Source of the DNA: a bacterium
Lineage (GTDB): Bacteria; UBA10199; JAIBAG01
Direction: 5' to 3'
DNA: 64,000 nucleotides
Assembly: GCA_019695305.1 (NCBI GenBank)
Contig: JAIBAG010000009.1
Span: 27,508 to 91,507, forward strand
Every line of letters begins with the position of its first letter. The first letter of the stretch is position 1. A program made the position numbers and the translations under genes. The notes beneath the pieces were generated by a model. The model was not told where the DNA came from. It saw only the letters and a list, made by a program, of their open reading frames with translations, and did no database searches. Positions 19,636-28,756 of this stretch are shown piece after piece.

Positions 19636-20983
19636 CCAGCATGGTCCTGGCTTTTTCAATAAGCATCTGTGCGTCGTTCATTCCCGGCATAAACGACGAA
19701 ATTCCCAGATGTAATTCCACTCCATCGTGTAACTGCAACTTATTGAACCTGTCTTCAATAATTTTGGCCAATTCACTCGCTTTGGCTTCGGTAGTTGTGC
19801 TTAACAAACACATAAACGACAAACGAGCATCGGTACTTTTAGCAAGTACATCGGTATCACGCAGGCTTTCGTTTAACAAACGTGATACCAATACATAATA
19901 TTTATGTTTAACGGCTATATCCTTATCGGCTAGTCCCGTTAAACGTACCAACATAAGAGAAACAGGCAGATAGTATGTTACTGAACGGATAAATTCTTGC
20001 TTCAAACGTGTTTCAAAATAACTGTAGGTGTAAACATTGAGTTCATTATCCATAATTTCCTGTCCTCGCATTTCTTCCATATAAAAAGAACGGCCTAACG
20101 ACCGTGATGCCCAGGCTGCCAAAAAGGATAATAAATTAGTTGTGGCACTGTTAAGATTAGTAATCGCTATTTTTTGTACGGCAAATATAGCCACCAAATC
20201 GCCGTTTTCACCGTTATAAAGAGGGCACGCTAGCAAACACTCCCTTGGGCCATGTCCTTCATTACCGGTTGTTGTAAAATCTTTAATGGTTACAAGTCTA
20301 CGCGATGAACCCGCCAAACCCACCAAACCCTCATTCGCCCCATAGGCCGCTGGAAATTGATTTGGGTTTTCCCAACCATAACGGGCCCTTAAAACCCACC
20401 CCGTATCGGTACGCATATATAAAGATGCTGCTTCCAAATTTAAGGCTTTTGCAAAAAAATCTACTATACCGGCGGTTAATTCATCTAAATCGTTTGCATC
20501 TAAGCGACGTGCACCTTCATAAAGTGTAACCATTGTGGTAAAACGGCTTACAATTTTTTTCTCTAAATCGCGTGAAATCGCCTTTTGTGCCTCTACCTCT
20601 CGGGATAAATTTATAATTTCCTGACCCAAATCCTGCATACTCTTTTTTTGGTTAGCAATAATAAAAATATATCGATTTACCCCCAAACCAATTAACGTTC
20701 CCAAAATAATAAAGAGAGCCGGCAAAATGTAAAAGGTAACATCTTCAAAAACATATCGTTCACCAAAAAACCAAATAAGCCCCAAATACGAAAATGTAGA
20801 AACAAACCCGGATAACGAGCCAGCAACTAACCCATAACGAAAACCAAACAGCAAAATACCCAACCAAAACGGATGTGGATGAATATCTAAAAAACCGGGA
20901 TAAGCTCGAAAAAAAGTAAAATTAACAACAATAATAAGGAAATAAAAAAAGAAAATTTCAAAATAAAAGGATTTGTTTTTCAT
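19628..20983 (-). CDS. pelD: PelD, c-di-GMP receptor with GAF and degenerate GGDEF domains
   Basis: Four or so transmembrane helices (to about residue 110) lead to a short coiled coil, a GAF domain (about 150-300) and a GGDEF-like domain (about 310-451). The position of the GGDEF signature reads TDARL (384-388), so it cannot make c-di-GMP. An RxxD inhibitory site, R375-D-T-D378, is retained five residues earlier. This matches PelD, which binds c-di-GMP at that site and switches on polymer synthesis. The gene follows the response regulator by 39 bases, with AAAGGG close before the ATG. Confidence 0.93.
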   Translation of the reverse strand: MKNKSFYFEIFFFYFLIIVVNFTFFRAYPGFLDIHPHPFWLGILLFGFRYGLVAGSLSGFVSTFSYLGLIWFFGERYVFEDVTFYILPALFIILGTLIGLGVNRYIFIIANQKKSMQDLGQEIINLSREVEAQKAISRDLEKKIVSRFTTMVTLYEGARRLDANDLDELTAGIVDFFAKALNLEAASLYMRTDTGWVLRARYGWENPNQFPAAYGANEGLVGLAGSSRRLVTIKDFTTTGNEGHGPRECLLACPLYNGENGDLVAIFAVQKIAITNLNSATTNLLSFLAAWASRSLGRSFYMEEMRGQEIMDNELNVYTYSYFETRLKQEFIRSVTYYLPVSLMLVRLTGLADKDIAVKHKYYVLVSRLLNESLRDTDVLAKSTDARLSFMCLLSTTTEAKASELAKIIEDRFNKLQLHDGVELHLGISSFMPGMNDAQMLIEKARTMLDA

Positions 20984-21022
20984 TTACCCTTTAAAAAGGA
21001 GAGAATTACCCAATACATTTAA

Positions 21023-21391
21023 CTAGCCGGCCAATAACGTTTTAATTTGCCCCACTAACTCCTGTGGCTCAAACGGCTTTACGTAAAAATGAACATCGTT
21101 TTGAAACAATAATTTTCTTTCGGCATCACTTAATGTTTTGGCTGTTAATACAATAATGGGTGTTTTTTTATAACGAGAATCAGCCCGCGCCGACTTAATA
21201 ATGTCAAAACCACTCACCTCAGGCATCATCAGATCTGTTAAGATTAAATCGTAGGTTTGTTTTTCCAGTTCTTTGAGTGCAACAACCGGATCGTTTAAGG
21301 TAACAGCTTCAATGTTATGAAAATGAAGCATTGTGGTGAGTAAATCGGTAAAATCTTTCTCGTCATCAATAAATATTACTTTTTTTGACAT
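21023..21391 (-). CDS. Stand-alone response regulator receiver protein in the Pel operon
   Basis: This is a 122-aa single receiver domain with an intact acidic pocket (FIDDEKD), phospho-acceptor Asp in LTDLMMPE, the switch residue in VLTAKT, and the conserved Lys in YVKPFEPQE. It has no output domain. It lies between pelB and pelD in the same operon, so it probably adds phosphorylation-dependent control over polysaccharide synthesis through protein contact. A CheY-like role elsewhere cannot be excluded. Confidence 0.88.
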   Translation of the reverse strand: MSKKVIFIDDEKDFTDLLTTMLHFHNIEAVTLNDPVVALKELEKQTYDLILTDLMMPEVSGFDIIKSARADSRYKKTPIIVLTAKTLSDAERKLLFQNDVHFYVKPFEPQELVGQIKTLLAG

Positions 21392-21441
21392 ACCAGTAAG
21401 CTAGTGTATTTCTTATGGAAACTCAACTGAATTTAAGTTTG

Positions 21442-24411
21442 CTACTTCCAATATCCGGTCATACTGAGCAAGCCCTCATGCGACTGTCCGCTGGTGGTTG
21501 ACTGGCTCTCCGAACCATAGCGATAAAGACCCTCCAAAACATAATTTTTACCCCAATACCATTTAAGATTGCTTTGGGCACCCCACAAATCGCCTTCAAA
21601 AAGATGCAGGTTTCTCTTAGTATCTTCTCCACCAAAAACACCCACTTGGTAATACAAATTGCGACCAACATGATGAGCAAGATCTAGTGAAAAATAATGA
21701 GTACGGGTATCGGCCAAAAGATTAACTTGGCTTAAAAATGAAGCACTTTGGTTGATATGCATAAAACTTAAGCGATATCCTGCGGTAAGTGAAGGATTTT
21801 TTAAAAATTTGTAGCTAATACCGGGTTCGATCACGTGACCTGTTGCTGTATCTCCTGCTTTTAAACTGTAACGACTAAATTCGTAGCGAGCATTGAGGGC
21901 TAAACGATCACTTGGTTGAAATAAAGCCAAAAATTCTCCCGTATGTTCCTTACCCCCCGCAGGAATCGCCTGAGGCGTACTGAGCATGGCCTGGTTGACT
22001 TTAATATTTTGAATCAACGTGAGTGAATCATATATTACTTCACGACTCTGCAGCGAAAAACCAGGCGCCTTTACAAAATGACTTTGAGTATAATCGGCCT
22101 GTACTTCCACGTTCCAAAACGGATTAATATTAAAACCCACGCCTAAGGCAGCATCTACAGTATTGTTTTTAGTATTTTTACTGCCCACATCATAAAAACC
22201 ATGGCGCCCTTGGCCCATTACATAAAAGCGGTTATTTAAAGCAAAACGCACAAAAGCTGCATTTTGCATATAAAAATCCAGTCCCAAATCGTTAAAGAAA
22301 AACTTGTATCCTGCATGGCTTGATTTCTCGTCACGAATCAAACGATACAAATCTTGCACTAAGGGGATATGTTTCTTTGAAGCCGAAAGAGATTCAAGGG
22401 TATTTAAAGCTTCTTTCCACTGCCCATTTTTATCCTGCACATACGCTAAATCGTGGTGTAAAAAATAATTATCCGGGTCAAAAGTCAGTGCTTCTTTAAA
22501 ATACCGAATCGCCTTTTTCCATTCTTTATCAAGCACCGCTATACGTGCCAAAGTAGAACTTTTGGTCTGCACGTCATCGGGATAGTAAGTAGTATAACGC
22601 ACATAATAACTTCCGGCCTCCCGAGACTTTTTATTTTCAATCAAAAGATCAATCACATCAAAATAAAACTGCTGCTCACGGGGATATTTTTTTATTATTT
22701 GGGCGTAATCGTTAAGAACATGATCGTTTAAGCTCATACGGCCACGCGCCTTTAAGGCTTTGGCCATAAGCTGAATGGAAGGTGATTTTTCTTTTTTGTA
22801 GAGAGTTAAATAATGTTGAAAATGAACAAAAGCTTCCTGTTTACGATCTTTACCGTACTCAATTTCACCCAACCAATAGGAAGGAACAAGTTTATCGCCT
22901 TTTTTTAGAAGATTGTTAAAAATAGATTGGGATTCCGTTACTTGACCCCAAAAATAAAACAAAGCCCCCATCTCTTCCATAATTTTATCATCATTTTCAT
23001 AATGAACCACAACATGATGGGCCCATGTTTCAGCTTCGTTTTGTTTGCCACTTTTATCCGCTAAAAAAATAAGGTCTTTTAAAATTGTGTAAGAAGGATT
23101 TTTCCCGGCTATTTTTTTAAGGCGACTATAGGCATCGTTATAACGGAGAGCATCCACCAAAACCGACACCAGTGTTTTTTGATAAACAGATGAATTACCA
23201 AATGCTTTTTCGTGCTCTAGTAGCCATGCAAGAGCAACTTCTCTTTTATTTTTCTCAATCAACAAATTAGCCACATCCATGGCAAAAGACGCATCCGGGA
23301 AAAAAATCAAAACTTCGCGGTACAAACTCAAGGCGCTGTCATCTTTTAACTTATACAAAAGGGTTTCGGCCATATTTTGCTTCATCGAGGTATCATCTGA
23401 AAAGTTCTTAAGATAACGCTCCATGTAATAAAGCACTTCATCAAAATTACCCAAACGAGCATAAGCATCAATCATACCCCGCCATGAGTCTCGATCATTT
23501 TCATCTAAAGATGTCAGTCTTTCAAAAAGTTTTATACCTTCTTCGTCGCGTCCCACATCTACATACAAAGTAGCCAATAAACGCATCATGCTAATGCGCT
23601 CCAAATCATTTAAGGTTTTTAAACCCAAGGTTTTTTCGGCAAACGGGATTGCATCGGAATATAATTTTAAATCATTAAAAACCTGCGTAATGCGCATGAG
23701 AAGAATTTTATCAAAAGGGGAAAGTAAAAGACCTTCTCTTAAAATTTTTAATGCCTCCTGGTTTCGCTTTTGAACCTGTAAAATAGAGACAATTTCGGTA
23801 CGAATACCCGAATTTTGTGGCTGTTTTTGAAGTTCACCTCTTAAAAATTCCAAGAGCTTATCTGTTTTTTTAAAGCCCTTGTCTAAATCAACAAGTCGAT
23901 AGGTATAAGCCTCTGGACGCGGGGTAATAGGAATAATTTTGAGCAATATAGAATAGGCCTCATTAACCTTTTGTGTCCACAAGGCATGCTGTAAGGCAGC
24001 ATCATATAGAGACGCCACCTTGTAACGCGCTACTCTTTTATCGTTTATAAACATATCGGCTATTTTAAGCCTGGCTTTATAAAGATCTTCATCTTGGTTC
24101 ATTTCAGAAAGCATATCCAGGTATAATTGTGCCACTTCCCAGTCAGCTTTTCGATAATCCATTAATTGTTGTAATACATGTAAAGCCTTGCTTGGTTCTC
24201 CCATCCGCTTATACAAAGAAGAAAGACGTTTAATAACAAATTTGCTATTTGGTTTTTTTTGAAGATAATCCAGATAATATTGCTCGGCACGTGTTAGCTC
24301 ACTTTGTCCCTCGTAAATATATCCCAAAAAAAGTTTAGAGGGATACAAAAGCCACAACAAAAGAAATATTGTGAGAAAAAAAATCCCTATTTTGATTTTA
24401 GATAAATTCAA
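21442..24411 (-). CDS. pelB: PelB, TPR periplasmic scaffold and outer-membrane export barrel
   Basis: This 989-aa protein has a single N-terminal transmembrane helix, many TPR units from about residue 35 to 680 (such as YYLDYLQKKPNSKFVIKRLS), and a C-terminal region of alternating beta-strands. The C-terminal region ends in an aromatic-basic residue pair (YWK), typical of outer-membrane barrels. This is the PelB architecture (P. aeruginosa PelB is longer, near 1190 aa). The TPR part guides the polymer-modifying PelA, and the barrel is the export pore. The start codon is TTG with AGGG upstream. Confidence 0.9.
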   Translation of the reverse strand: MNLSKIKIGIFFLTIFLLLWLLYPSKLFLGYIYEGQSELTRAEQYYLDYLQKKPNSKFVIKRLSSLYKRMGEPSKALHVLQQLMDYRKADWEVAQLYLDMLSEMNQDEDLYKARLKIADMFINDKRVARYKVASLYDAALQHALWTQKVNEAYSILLKIIPITPRPEAYTYRLVDLDKGFKKTDKLLEFLRGELQKQPQNSGIRTEIVSILQVQKRNQEALKILREGLLLSPFDKILLMRITQVFNDLKLYSDAIPFAEKTLGLKTLNDLERISMMRLLATLYVDVGRDEEGIKLFERLTSLDENDRDSWRGMIDAYARLGNFDEVLYYMERYLKNFSDDTSMKQNMAETLLYKLKDDSALSLYREVLIFFPDASFAMDVANLLIEKNKREVALAWLLEHEKAFGNSSVYQKTLVSVLVDALRYNDAYSRLKKIAGKNPSYTILKDLIFLADKSGKQNEAETWAHHVVVHYENDDKIMEEMGALFYFWGQVTESQSIFNNLLKKGDKLVPSYWLGEIEYGKDRKQEAFVHFQHYLTLYKKEKSPSIQLMAKALKARGRMSLNDHVLNDYAQIIKKYPREQQFYFDVIDLLIENKKSREAGSYYVRYTTYYPDDVQTKSSTLARIAVLDKEWKKAIRYFKEALTFDPDNYFLHHDLAYVQDKNGQWKEALNTLESLSASKKHIPLVQDLYRLIRDEKSSHAGYKFFFNDLGLDFYMQNAAFVRFALNNRFYVMGQGRHGFYDVGSKNTKNNTVDAALGVGFNINPFWNVEVQADYTQSHFVKAPGFSLQSREVIYDSLTLIQNIKVNQAMLSTPQAIPAGGKEHTGEFLALFQPSDRLALNARYEFSRYSLKAGDTATGHVIEPGISYKFLKNPSLTAGYRLSFMHINQSASFLSQVNLLADTRTHYFSLDLAHHVGRNLYYQVGVFGGEDTKRNLHLFEGDLWGAQSNLKWYWGKNYVLEGLYRYGSESQSTTSGQSHEGLLSMTGYWK

Positions 24412-24458
24412 TCCAGTCCCTAATTTCTAAAAAAATAACTTATACGTTTTCTATACAG

Positions 24459-26528
24459 CTAAGGAATTAGCGTTATATTAACCGCAAGCGCTTCCTTTTC
24501 ATTTTCTGCACTTGGAAAAGTGTAATCCAAGATTCCATCTTGAGAGGCAGAAGCCACAGCTTCTTGATTGGCATAACTAATTAAATACCTAGCCTTTGAA
24601 GGTAACCCTCCCAGGCTCATCCTGCTTTTATGCCAACCTTTTTTTTCAAATGAAATATTTTTCCCTTTAACATCCCAATTCATGACATCAAATGTAGATT
24701 GAACAATATAAGGCTTTCCAGGTTTTAATCCGGTTAAATAAATTATCTGAGAGTCTTCATCATTTAAAAATACATACAAATTACCCTGATCATGATGAAA
24801 ACCAAGCACACCTCGTGAGCGTACAAGATCTACATTTAAAATGGTGTTATCAAAACGGATAGTTTTTAAATGAGAGTGATTACTAATAACATAACCACCG
24901 CTATCATTAATGGCAATTTGGGTGGAATAGAAACCTTGGGCTAATTTTGAAAAACGGCTGGCGGTAATAGCAAAAATGGACTGGGCCAGTGCATAATCGT
25001 ATGCTTTTTTAAGTGCTTTTAAAGAGGCTTGATACTCACCTGAATAAAAATGATAATAAACATTGAGAGGTTTAATTCGTTTGGGGGTATTGGTATTTTG
25101 AAAAGTTTCAATTACATCCTGATAACCATAATAAGGACCCTTCCAGCGATTGGTATAGGTATTTTCATTGGAATTACTGGCATAAATTTGCCAAATGCCA
25201 TTGTGATTCAAACCCAAAGGCGCCACATAGGAAACGCTATCAAAAATGCGATCAAATCGACTGTCACCACCATTAATATTGGCCAAACCTGCCTCGCTTG
25301 GTACTCGAGCCTGCTCGTCGGTGGGCAAACAATTTCCTGTCCATTCAAACAAATCTACTTTTTTGGAAACGCCCATTTTTTTTAATAATTGATTCATTTT
25401 TTCTGCAGAAGTCGCTATTTCCTTTTTTTCATCAAATCTGTAATCCGCAATTTTCAGGGAGTAAGTTTCCTTTTTCCAATCTAGGGGATGAGCATAGCCA
25501 TGCGAAGAAGGTTCAATATTGGGTAAAGAATAAATATTCTGGTATAATTTTTGAATACGCTCTGTATTAAATTCTGGCATATCAAAGTAACCGGTAATCA
25601 GAGAAGCCGTGATGGGAATAGAGGAATATTTTTTAAGAATCTCATTATAAATTATTTCACCATCATACGACTTGCGATCGATATTAGATAAATTAACAAT
25701 ACCATCTCCATCAATATGGCTGTAAAAAATTCGGTTGCCGTTAATGGTAGTAGTGTCGGGTATTGGAAGCCCCTGTAAGCCATAGGCTTCTTCAAAAAAC
25801 AAAAAGGGATTAACTCTCCACTGCTGCTTTTTAATATCGGGAACCATATAAAAAGCATGTGTGGGTTGTGCATAGCCCCCGTTTTCGGAAGTAAACACCA
25901 TAGACGAGTCGCTATTCTCCAAATCGGTACGGCGTATCGTTAAATGGGAAGTAACTGTTGAACGTGCGGGTTTAATAAGACGATAAACTATAGGCTCTGA
26001 AAAAAGAAGTTTTCTTTCATAGCTCATCATTTTGGGATTAGAGTAAACTAATTCAAAAAAATAAGGGTTATCCGAATACTCCGATGTATATATACCGCCC
26101 AATCTTTTAAAAGCTTCACTACACACAGGAGAAAGCCCCGAAGCTTTTTCTTCTAAAAATCCTAATTCCGATAAAACCACCATCTTTACCCCGCGGTCGA
26201 AGGCCTGGTTTAAAAAGTTGCAATAATCTTGTGTGTTAGGAACAACATTGGGTGTTTTAAACCAACTCAATATCCCTCTCACATCGCTTAATGTATCCCA
26301 ATTTGGTAAAGGTTTATTTACACCCCAATACATGAGTTTAAGCCCCAGATGGTTAAGAGAGGACTCTACATACTGATGAATATCGGTGTAAAATGGTGCG
26401 GGATAAATTTTGTCGTCATAAAAAACGAGAATGGTTCGCTTTACCGGAGTTTCACCAGCAAAAGAAAAAGGCAAGATAGAAGAAAATGCCCATAAAAAAA
26501 ACAGCGCTTTAGCAAATAAATTTTTCAT
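24459..26528 (-). CDS. pelA: PelA deacetylase portion (separate gene)
   Basis: A signal peptide (cleavage after FSFA, about residue 24) precedes a PelA-type reductase-like domain. The CE4-type deacetylase core follows, with YSHIDGDG (residues 269-276, metal Asp) and SSHGYAHPLDW (341-351, metal His343 and His347). A beta-rich C-terminus ends the protein. PelA deacetylates the Pel polymer in the periplasm. At 689 aa it lacks the N-terminal glycoside hydrolase of P. aeruginosa PelA, which here is the adjacent upstream gene, overlapping by 4 bases (ATGA, 26525-26528). The two together equal one PelA. Confidence 0.85.
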   Translation of the reverse strand: MKNLFAKALFFLWAFSSILPFSFAGETPVKRTILVFYDDKIYPAPFYTDIHQYVESSLNHLGLKLMYWGVNKPLPNWDTLSDVRGILSWFKTPNVVPNTQDYCNFLNQAFDRGVKMVVLSELGFLEEKASGLSPVCSEAFKRLGGIYTSEYSDNPYFFELVYSNPKMMSYERKLLFSEPIVYRLIKPARSTVTSHLTIRRTDLENSDSSMVFTSENGGYAQPTHAFYMVPDIKKQQWRVNPFLFFEEAYGLQGLPIPDTTTINGNRIFYSHIDGDGIVNLSNIDRKSYDGEIIYNEILKKYSSIPITASLITGYFDMPEFNTERIQKLYQNIYSLPNIEPSSHGYAHPLDWKKETYSLKIADYRFDEKKEIATSAEKMNQLLKKMGVSKKVDLFEWTGNCLPTDEQARVPSEAGLANINGGDSRFDRIFDSVSYVAPLGLNHNGIWQIYASNSNENTYTNRWKGPYYGYQDVIETFQNTNTPKRIKPLNVYYHFYSGEYQASLKALKKAYDYALAQSIFAITASRFSKLAQGFYSTQIAINDSGGYVISNHSHLKTIRFDNTILNVDLVRSRGVLGFHHDQGNLYVFLNDEDSQIIYLTGLKPGKPYIVQSTFDVMNWDVKGKNISFEKKGWHKSRMSLGGLPSKARYLISYANQEAVASASQDGILDYTFPSAENEKEALAVNITLIP

Positions 26529-27340
26529 TCATCTTCAATCAAAACATTTTTTTCAAAAAGAATGTCGCTTACCAAATAATGGAACCCCATTTTTTTTAAA
26601 TCACGAATGCCATTTTGGATGCGATAGGAATGTATATTGGTGCCGTACAGTACCACATAAACCGGTTTATTGAAACGTTCTTTAAAGCTTTGCAAGTACC
26701 GTATTTTTACTTCTCTTTCATCCCGGGCCACATCGGTATAAGTCTTGTTTTTAAAATCATATCCCGTCATCACATCTTCGGCCACCGCACCAGTAATGAT
26801 ATTTCCCATTTTGTCTAAAAGAGCGAGAGCGTTATTGGTATAAATCTCTAAATCGGGGTATTGATTGTGAAGTTTGGCTATAAAACCTAACAACGCTTCC
26901 TGTGATCCTTGCTGATTGAGTACGTTTTCGGCATAAAGCGCCGTATCGAGCGTATCTAAAAAAAGTCCACTATAACCATCAGCCATAAAACGAGGAATAA
27001 GTGTGTTAATCAAATAGGTCTGCCATTTGGCATTTCTAATATCTACCCTATAAGCGCCGTCCCAATCGGGATTCTTTTCAAGAATGGTTTTAGAATTGTT
27101 AAAAAGCACAAAATACGGCCGTGTGTCATGGATTTCACCCACACTTAAATAGGCAATAAATTTAGTAGTCTTGGGATAGGATGCAGGCGTAATATTGTCG
27201 GGGTCGGTAATAATAAAATTGAGCTTAGATAAAGACGAAGCGTTTAAATTTTTACCATAATAGATCATCCAGCCCGATGTTTGTGAGGAGCAAGCACTTA
27301 AAAAAAATAAAAAAAGAATTAGAGTAATTCTTTTTTCCAC
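26525..27340 (-). CDS. Lipoprotein glycoside hydrolase (GH114/GH166-like), equivalent to the PelA N-terminal domain
   Basis: The lipobox LSAC places the lipidated Cys at residue 17. The 271-aa TIM-barrel carries family segments WMIYYGKNLNA at the start, FIAYLSVGEIHDTRP, and the acidic active-site segment GYSGLFLDTLDTALY. These resemble endo-alpha-1,4-polygalactosaminidases (GH114) and the hydrolase domain of PelA (GH166). It probably trims the Pel polymer at the periplasmic face of a membrane. Its start overlaps the ArsC-like gene by 22 bases, and its stop overlaps the deacetylase gene as ATGA. Confidence 0.82.
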   Translation of the reverse strand: MEKRITLILFLFFLSACSSQTSGWMIYYGKNLNASSLSKLNFIITDPDNITPASYPKTTKFIAYLSVGEIHDTRPYFVLFNNSKTILEKNPDWDGAYRVDIRNAKWQTYLINTLIPRFMADGYSGLFLDTLDTALYAENVLNQQGSQEALLGFIAKLHNQYPDLEIYTNNALALLDKMGNIITGAVAEDVMTGYDFKNKTYTDVARDEREVKIRYLQSFKERFNKPVYVVLYGTNIHSYRIQNGIRDLKKMGFHYLVSDILFEKNVLIEDE

Positions 27341-27675
27341 TCATCCTCCTTAAATCCAACCAAACCTATTTTTGGCGATAAAACAAAAGGTCTTTTAATT
27401 AAATTACCATTACCTGCTAGCAATTTTAGGATATCCGCTTGTGAGAGTGACGGTAATTGATTGGCAATTTTCAAGGTTCGGTAATCCTGGCCAGAGGTAT
27501 TAAAAAGCTTTTTGACTTCTCCTTTTAAATGGACCAGCATACTTTTTATTTCGCCTTGAGATGGAGGTGTTTCTCGAATAGGAAACACTTGATGCTTAAT
27601 ATTGTGCGCGTTTAAAAATTTAAGTGCTTTTTGACAGGTGCTACAGTTTTTATAGACGTATATTTTAAGTAACAT
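27319..27675 (-). CDS. ArsC/Spx family thioredoxin-fold protein
   Basis: This 118-aa protein has YVYKNCSTCQKALKFL (CxxC at about residues 9-12), the ArsC-family segment GQDYRTL, and GNLIKRPFVL, which matches the conserved [LI]-x-[KR]-R-P motif. Family members include glutaredoxin-coupled arsenate reductase, YffB and Spx. Without further evidence the substrate is unknown. It is the promoter-proximal gene of the leftward Pel operon, with a -10 element only 6 bases before the ATG, and it overlaps the glycosidase gene by 22 bases. A link with polysaccharide is not obvious. Confidence 0.82.
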   Translation of the reverse strand: MLLKIYVYKNCSTCQKALKFLNAHNIKHQVFPIRETPPSQGEIKSMLVHLKGEVKKLFNTSGQDYRTLKIANQLPSLSQADILKLLAGNGNLIKRPFVLSPKIGLVGFKEDEWKKELL

Positions 27676-27702
27676 AGAAGCACTATACTGGACATTTTTC
27701 TT
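27676..27702. promoter_or_regulatory. 27-bp bidirectional promoter between the Pel operon and the capA-like gene
   Basis: The sequence ACTATACT (27682-27689) gives TATAGT leftwards, ending 6 bases before the ATG at 27675, and TATACT rightwards, ending 13 bases before the ATG at 27703. Both -10 elements overlap on the same bases, so the two divergent units probably compete for polymerase. -35 elements would lie inside the opposite genes. Confidence 0.5.
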
Positions 27703-28725
27703 ATGAAAACAAAAATTTTACTCTTTCTTCTTATTCTCCCTTACCCTGCATTTGCATTTACCATTGCTCTGGGTGGAGATACTATGTTGGGACGTAATGT
27801 CGCATTGGCTAATCGTGATGCTTCGGTTAGCGAAGTGTGGGGTAACAGCCAGGAACTATTTCTAAAAGCCAACTTTGCATTGGTAAATGCCGAACTCGCT
27901 TTTACAAATCACACCAAAACTTACGAAAAAAAGGCATTTTACTTTAAAGCACCGCCGTCTCATGTTCGTTTTTTAAAAGCATTAGGTATAGATGCCGTCA
28001 ATTTGGCCAATAATCATGTTCTTGATTACGGGCTTGCGGGCTTAAAAGACACACTTCAAACCTATAAAAAAGCTGGTATCACAATAGCGGGCGCCGGACT
28101 CAAGCACAATGAAGCCTACACTGTTCCTCTGATTAAAGTTCAAAACCATACTATCGCTCTTATTTCGCTAACCGATAATGTAGTTTCCTGGCAAGCCCAA
28201 GATAATAAGCCAGGTATTGCCTACGCTCCTATTAATAGTAGCGGTTTAGCACAAACCATTGAACGAATCAAAAAAGCCAAAGCGAGCGGCGCTGATTATA
28301 TTATTATATCTCTTCACTGGGGCGGCAATTGGGTAAAAGCACCCTCAGCCGAATTTCAACATTTTGCCCACGGTCTTGTGGATGCCGGCGCTGATCTTAT
28401 TCACGGGCATAGCCCGCATGTTTTTCAAGGAATGGAACTTTATAAGGGCAAACCCATTTTTTATAGTTTGGGCGATTTAATTGATGATTACGAGGTAAAA
28501 CCAGACATGCGAAACGATTTGGGACTTATTGCCGAGGTAAGATTAAACGAAAATATGACATTTAAAAAAGCGTCTCTTTATCCAGTTAATATTATCAACA
28601 CAAAAACGCGTTTAGCTGAAGAGAACAATCTTAAAACAGCCCTTGATCGCGCTAAGATGTTATCACAAGCTCTTGGCACACAGGGTGCCATAGAGCAAAA
28701 CCAATTTGTAATAACAGCGAAGTAA
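27703..28725 (+). CDS. CapA/PgsA-type metallophosphatase-like protein
   Basis: After a signal peptide (about 18 residues), the 340-aa protein shows the CapA family motifs GGDTMLGRNV near the N-terminus, NAELAF, NLANNHVLDYG and ISLHWGGNW. These form the calcineurin-like metal site used by CapA/YwtB proteins. Relatives take part in poly-gamma-glutamate capsule assembly, but many are of unknown function. It is divergent from the Pel operon and shares its promoter region, which hints at a surface-polymer role. No PgsB or PgsC homologue is visible nearby. Confidence 0.85.
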   Translation: MKTKILLFLLILPYPAFAFTIALGGDTMLGRNVALANRDASVSEVWGNSQELFLKANFALVNAELAFTNHTKTYEKKAFYFKAPPSHVRFLKALGIDAVNLANNHVLDYGLAGLKDTLQTYKKAGITIAGAGLKHNEAYTVPLIKVQNHTIALISLTDNVVSWQAQDNKPGIAYAPINSSGLAQTIERIKKAKASGADYIIISLHWGGNWVKAPSAEFQHFAHGLVDAGADLIHGHSPHVFQGMELYKGKPIFYSLGDLIDDYEVKPDMRNDLGLIAEVRLNENMTFKKASLYPVNIINTKTRLAEENNLKTALDRAKMLSQALGTQGAIEQNQFVITAK

Positions 28726-28756
28726 ATTATGAATGAGCTCCATTACCGTTCTGTCA

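Noticed and set aside
24459..27340. Split PelA as a simple frameshifted pseudogene
   Set aside because: The downstream part has its own signal peptide and the upstream part its own lipobox and stop, joined by a regular ATGA overlap, so two functional genes are more likely.
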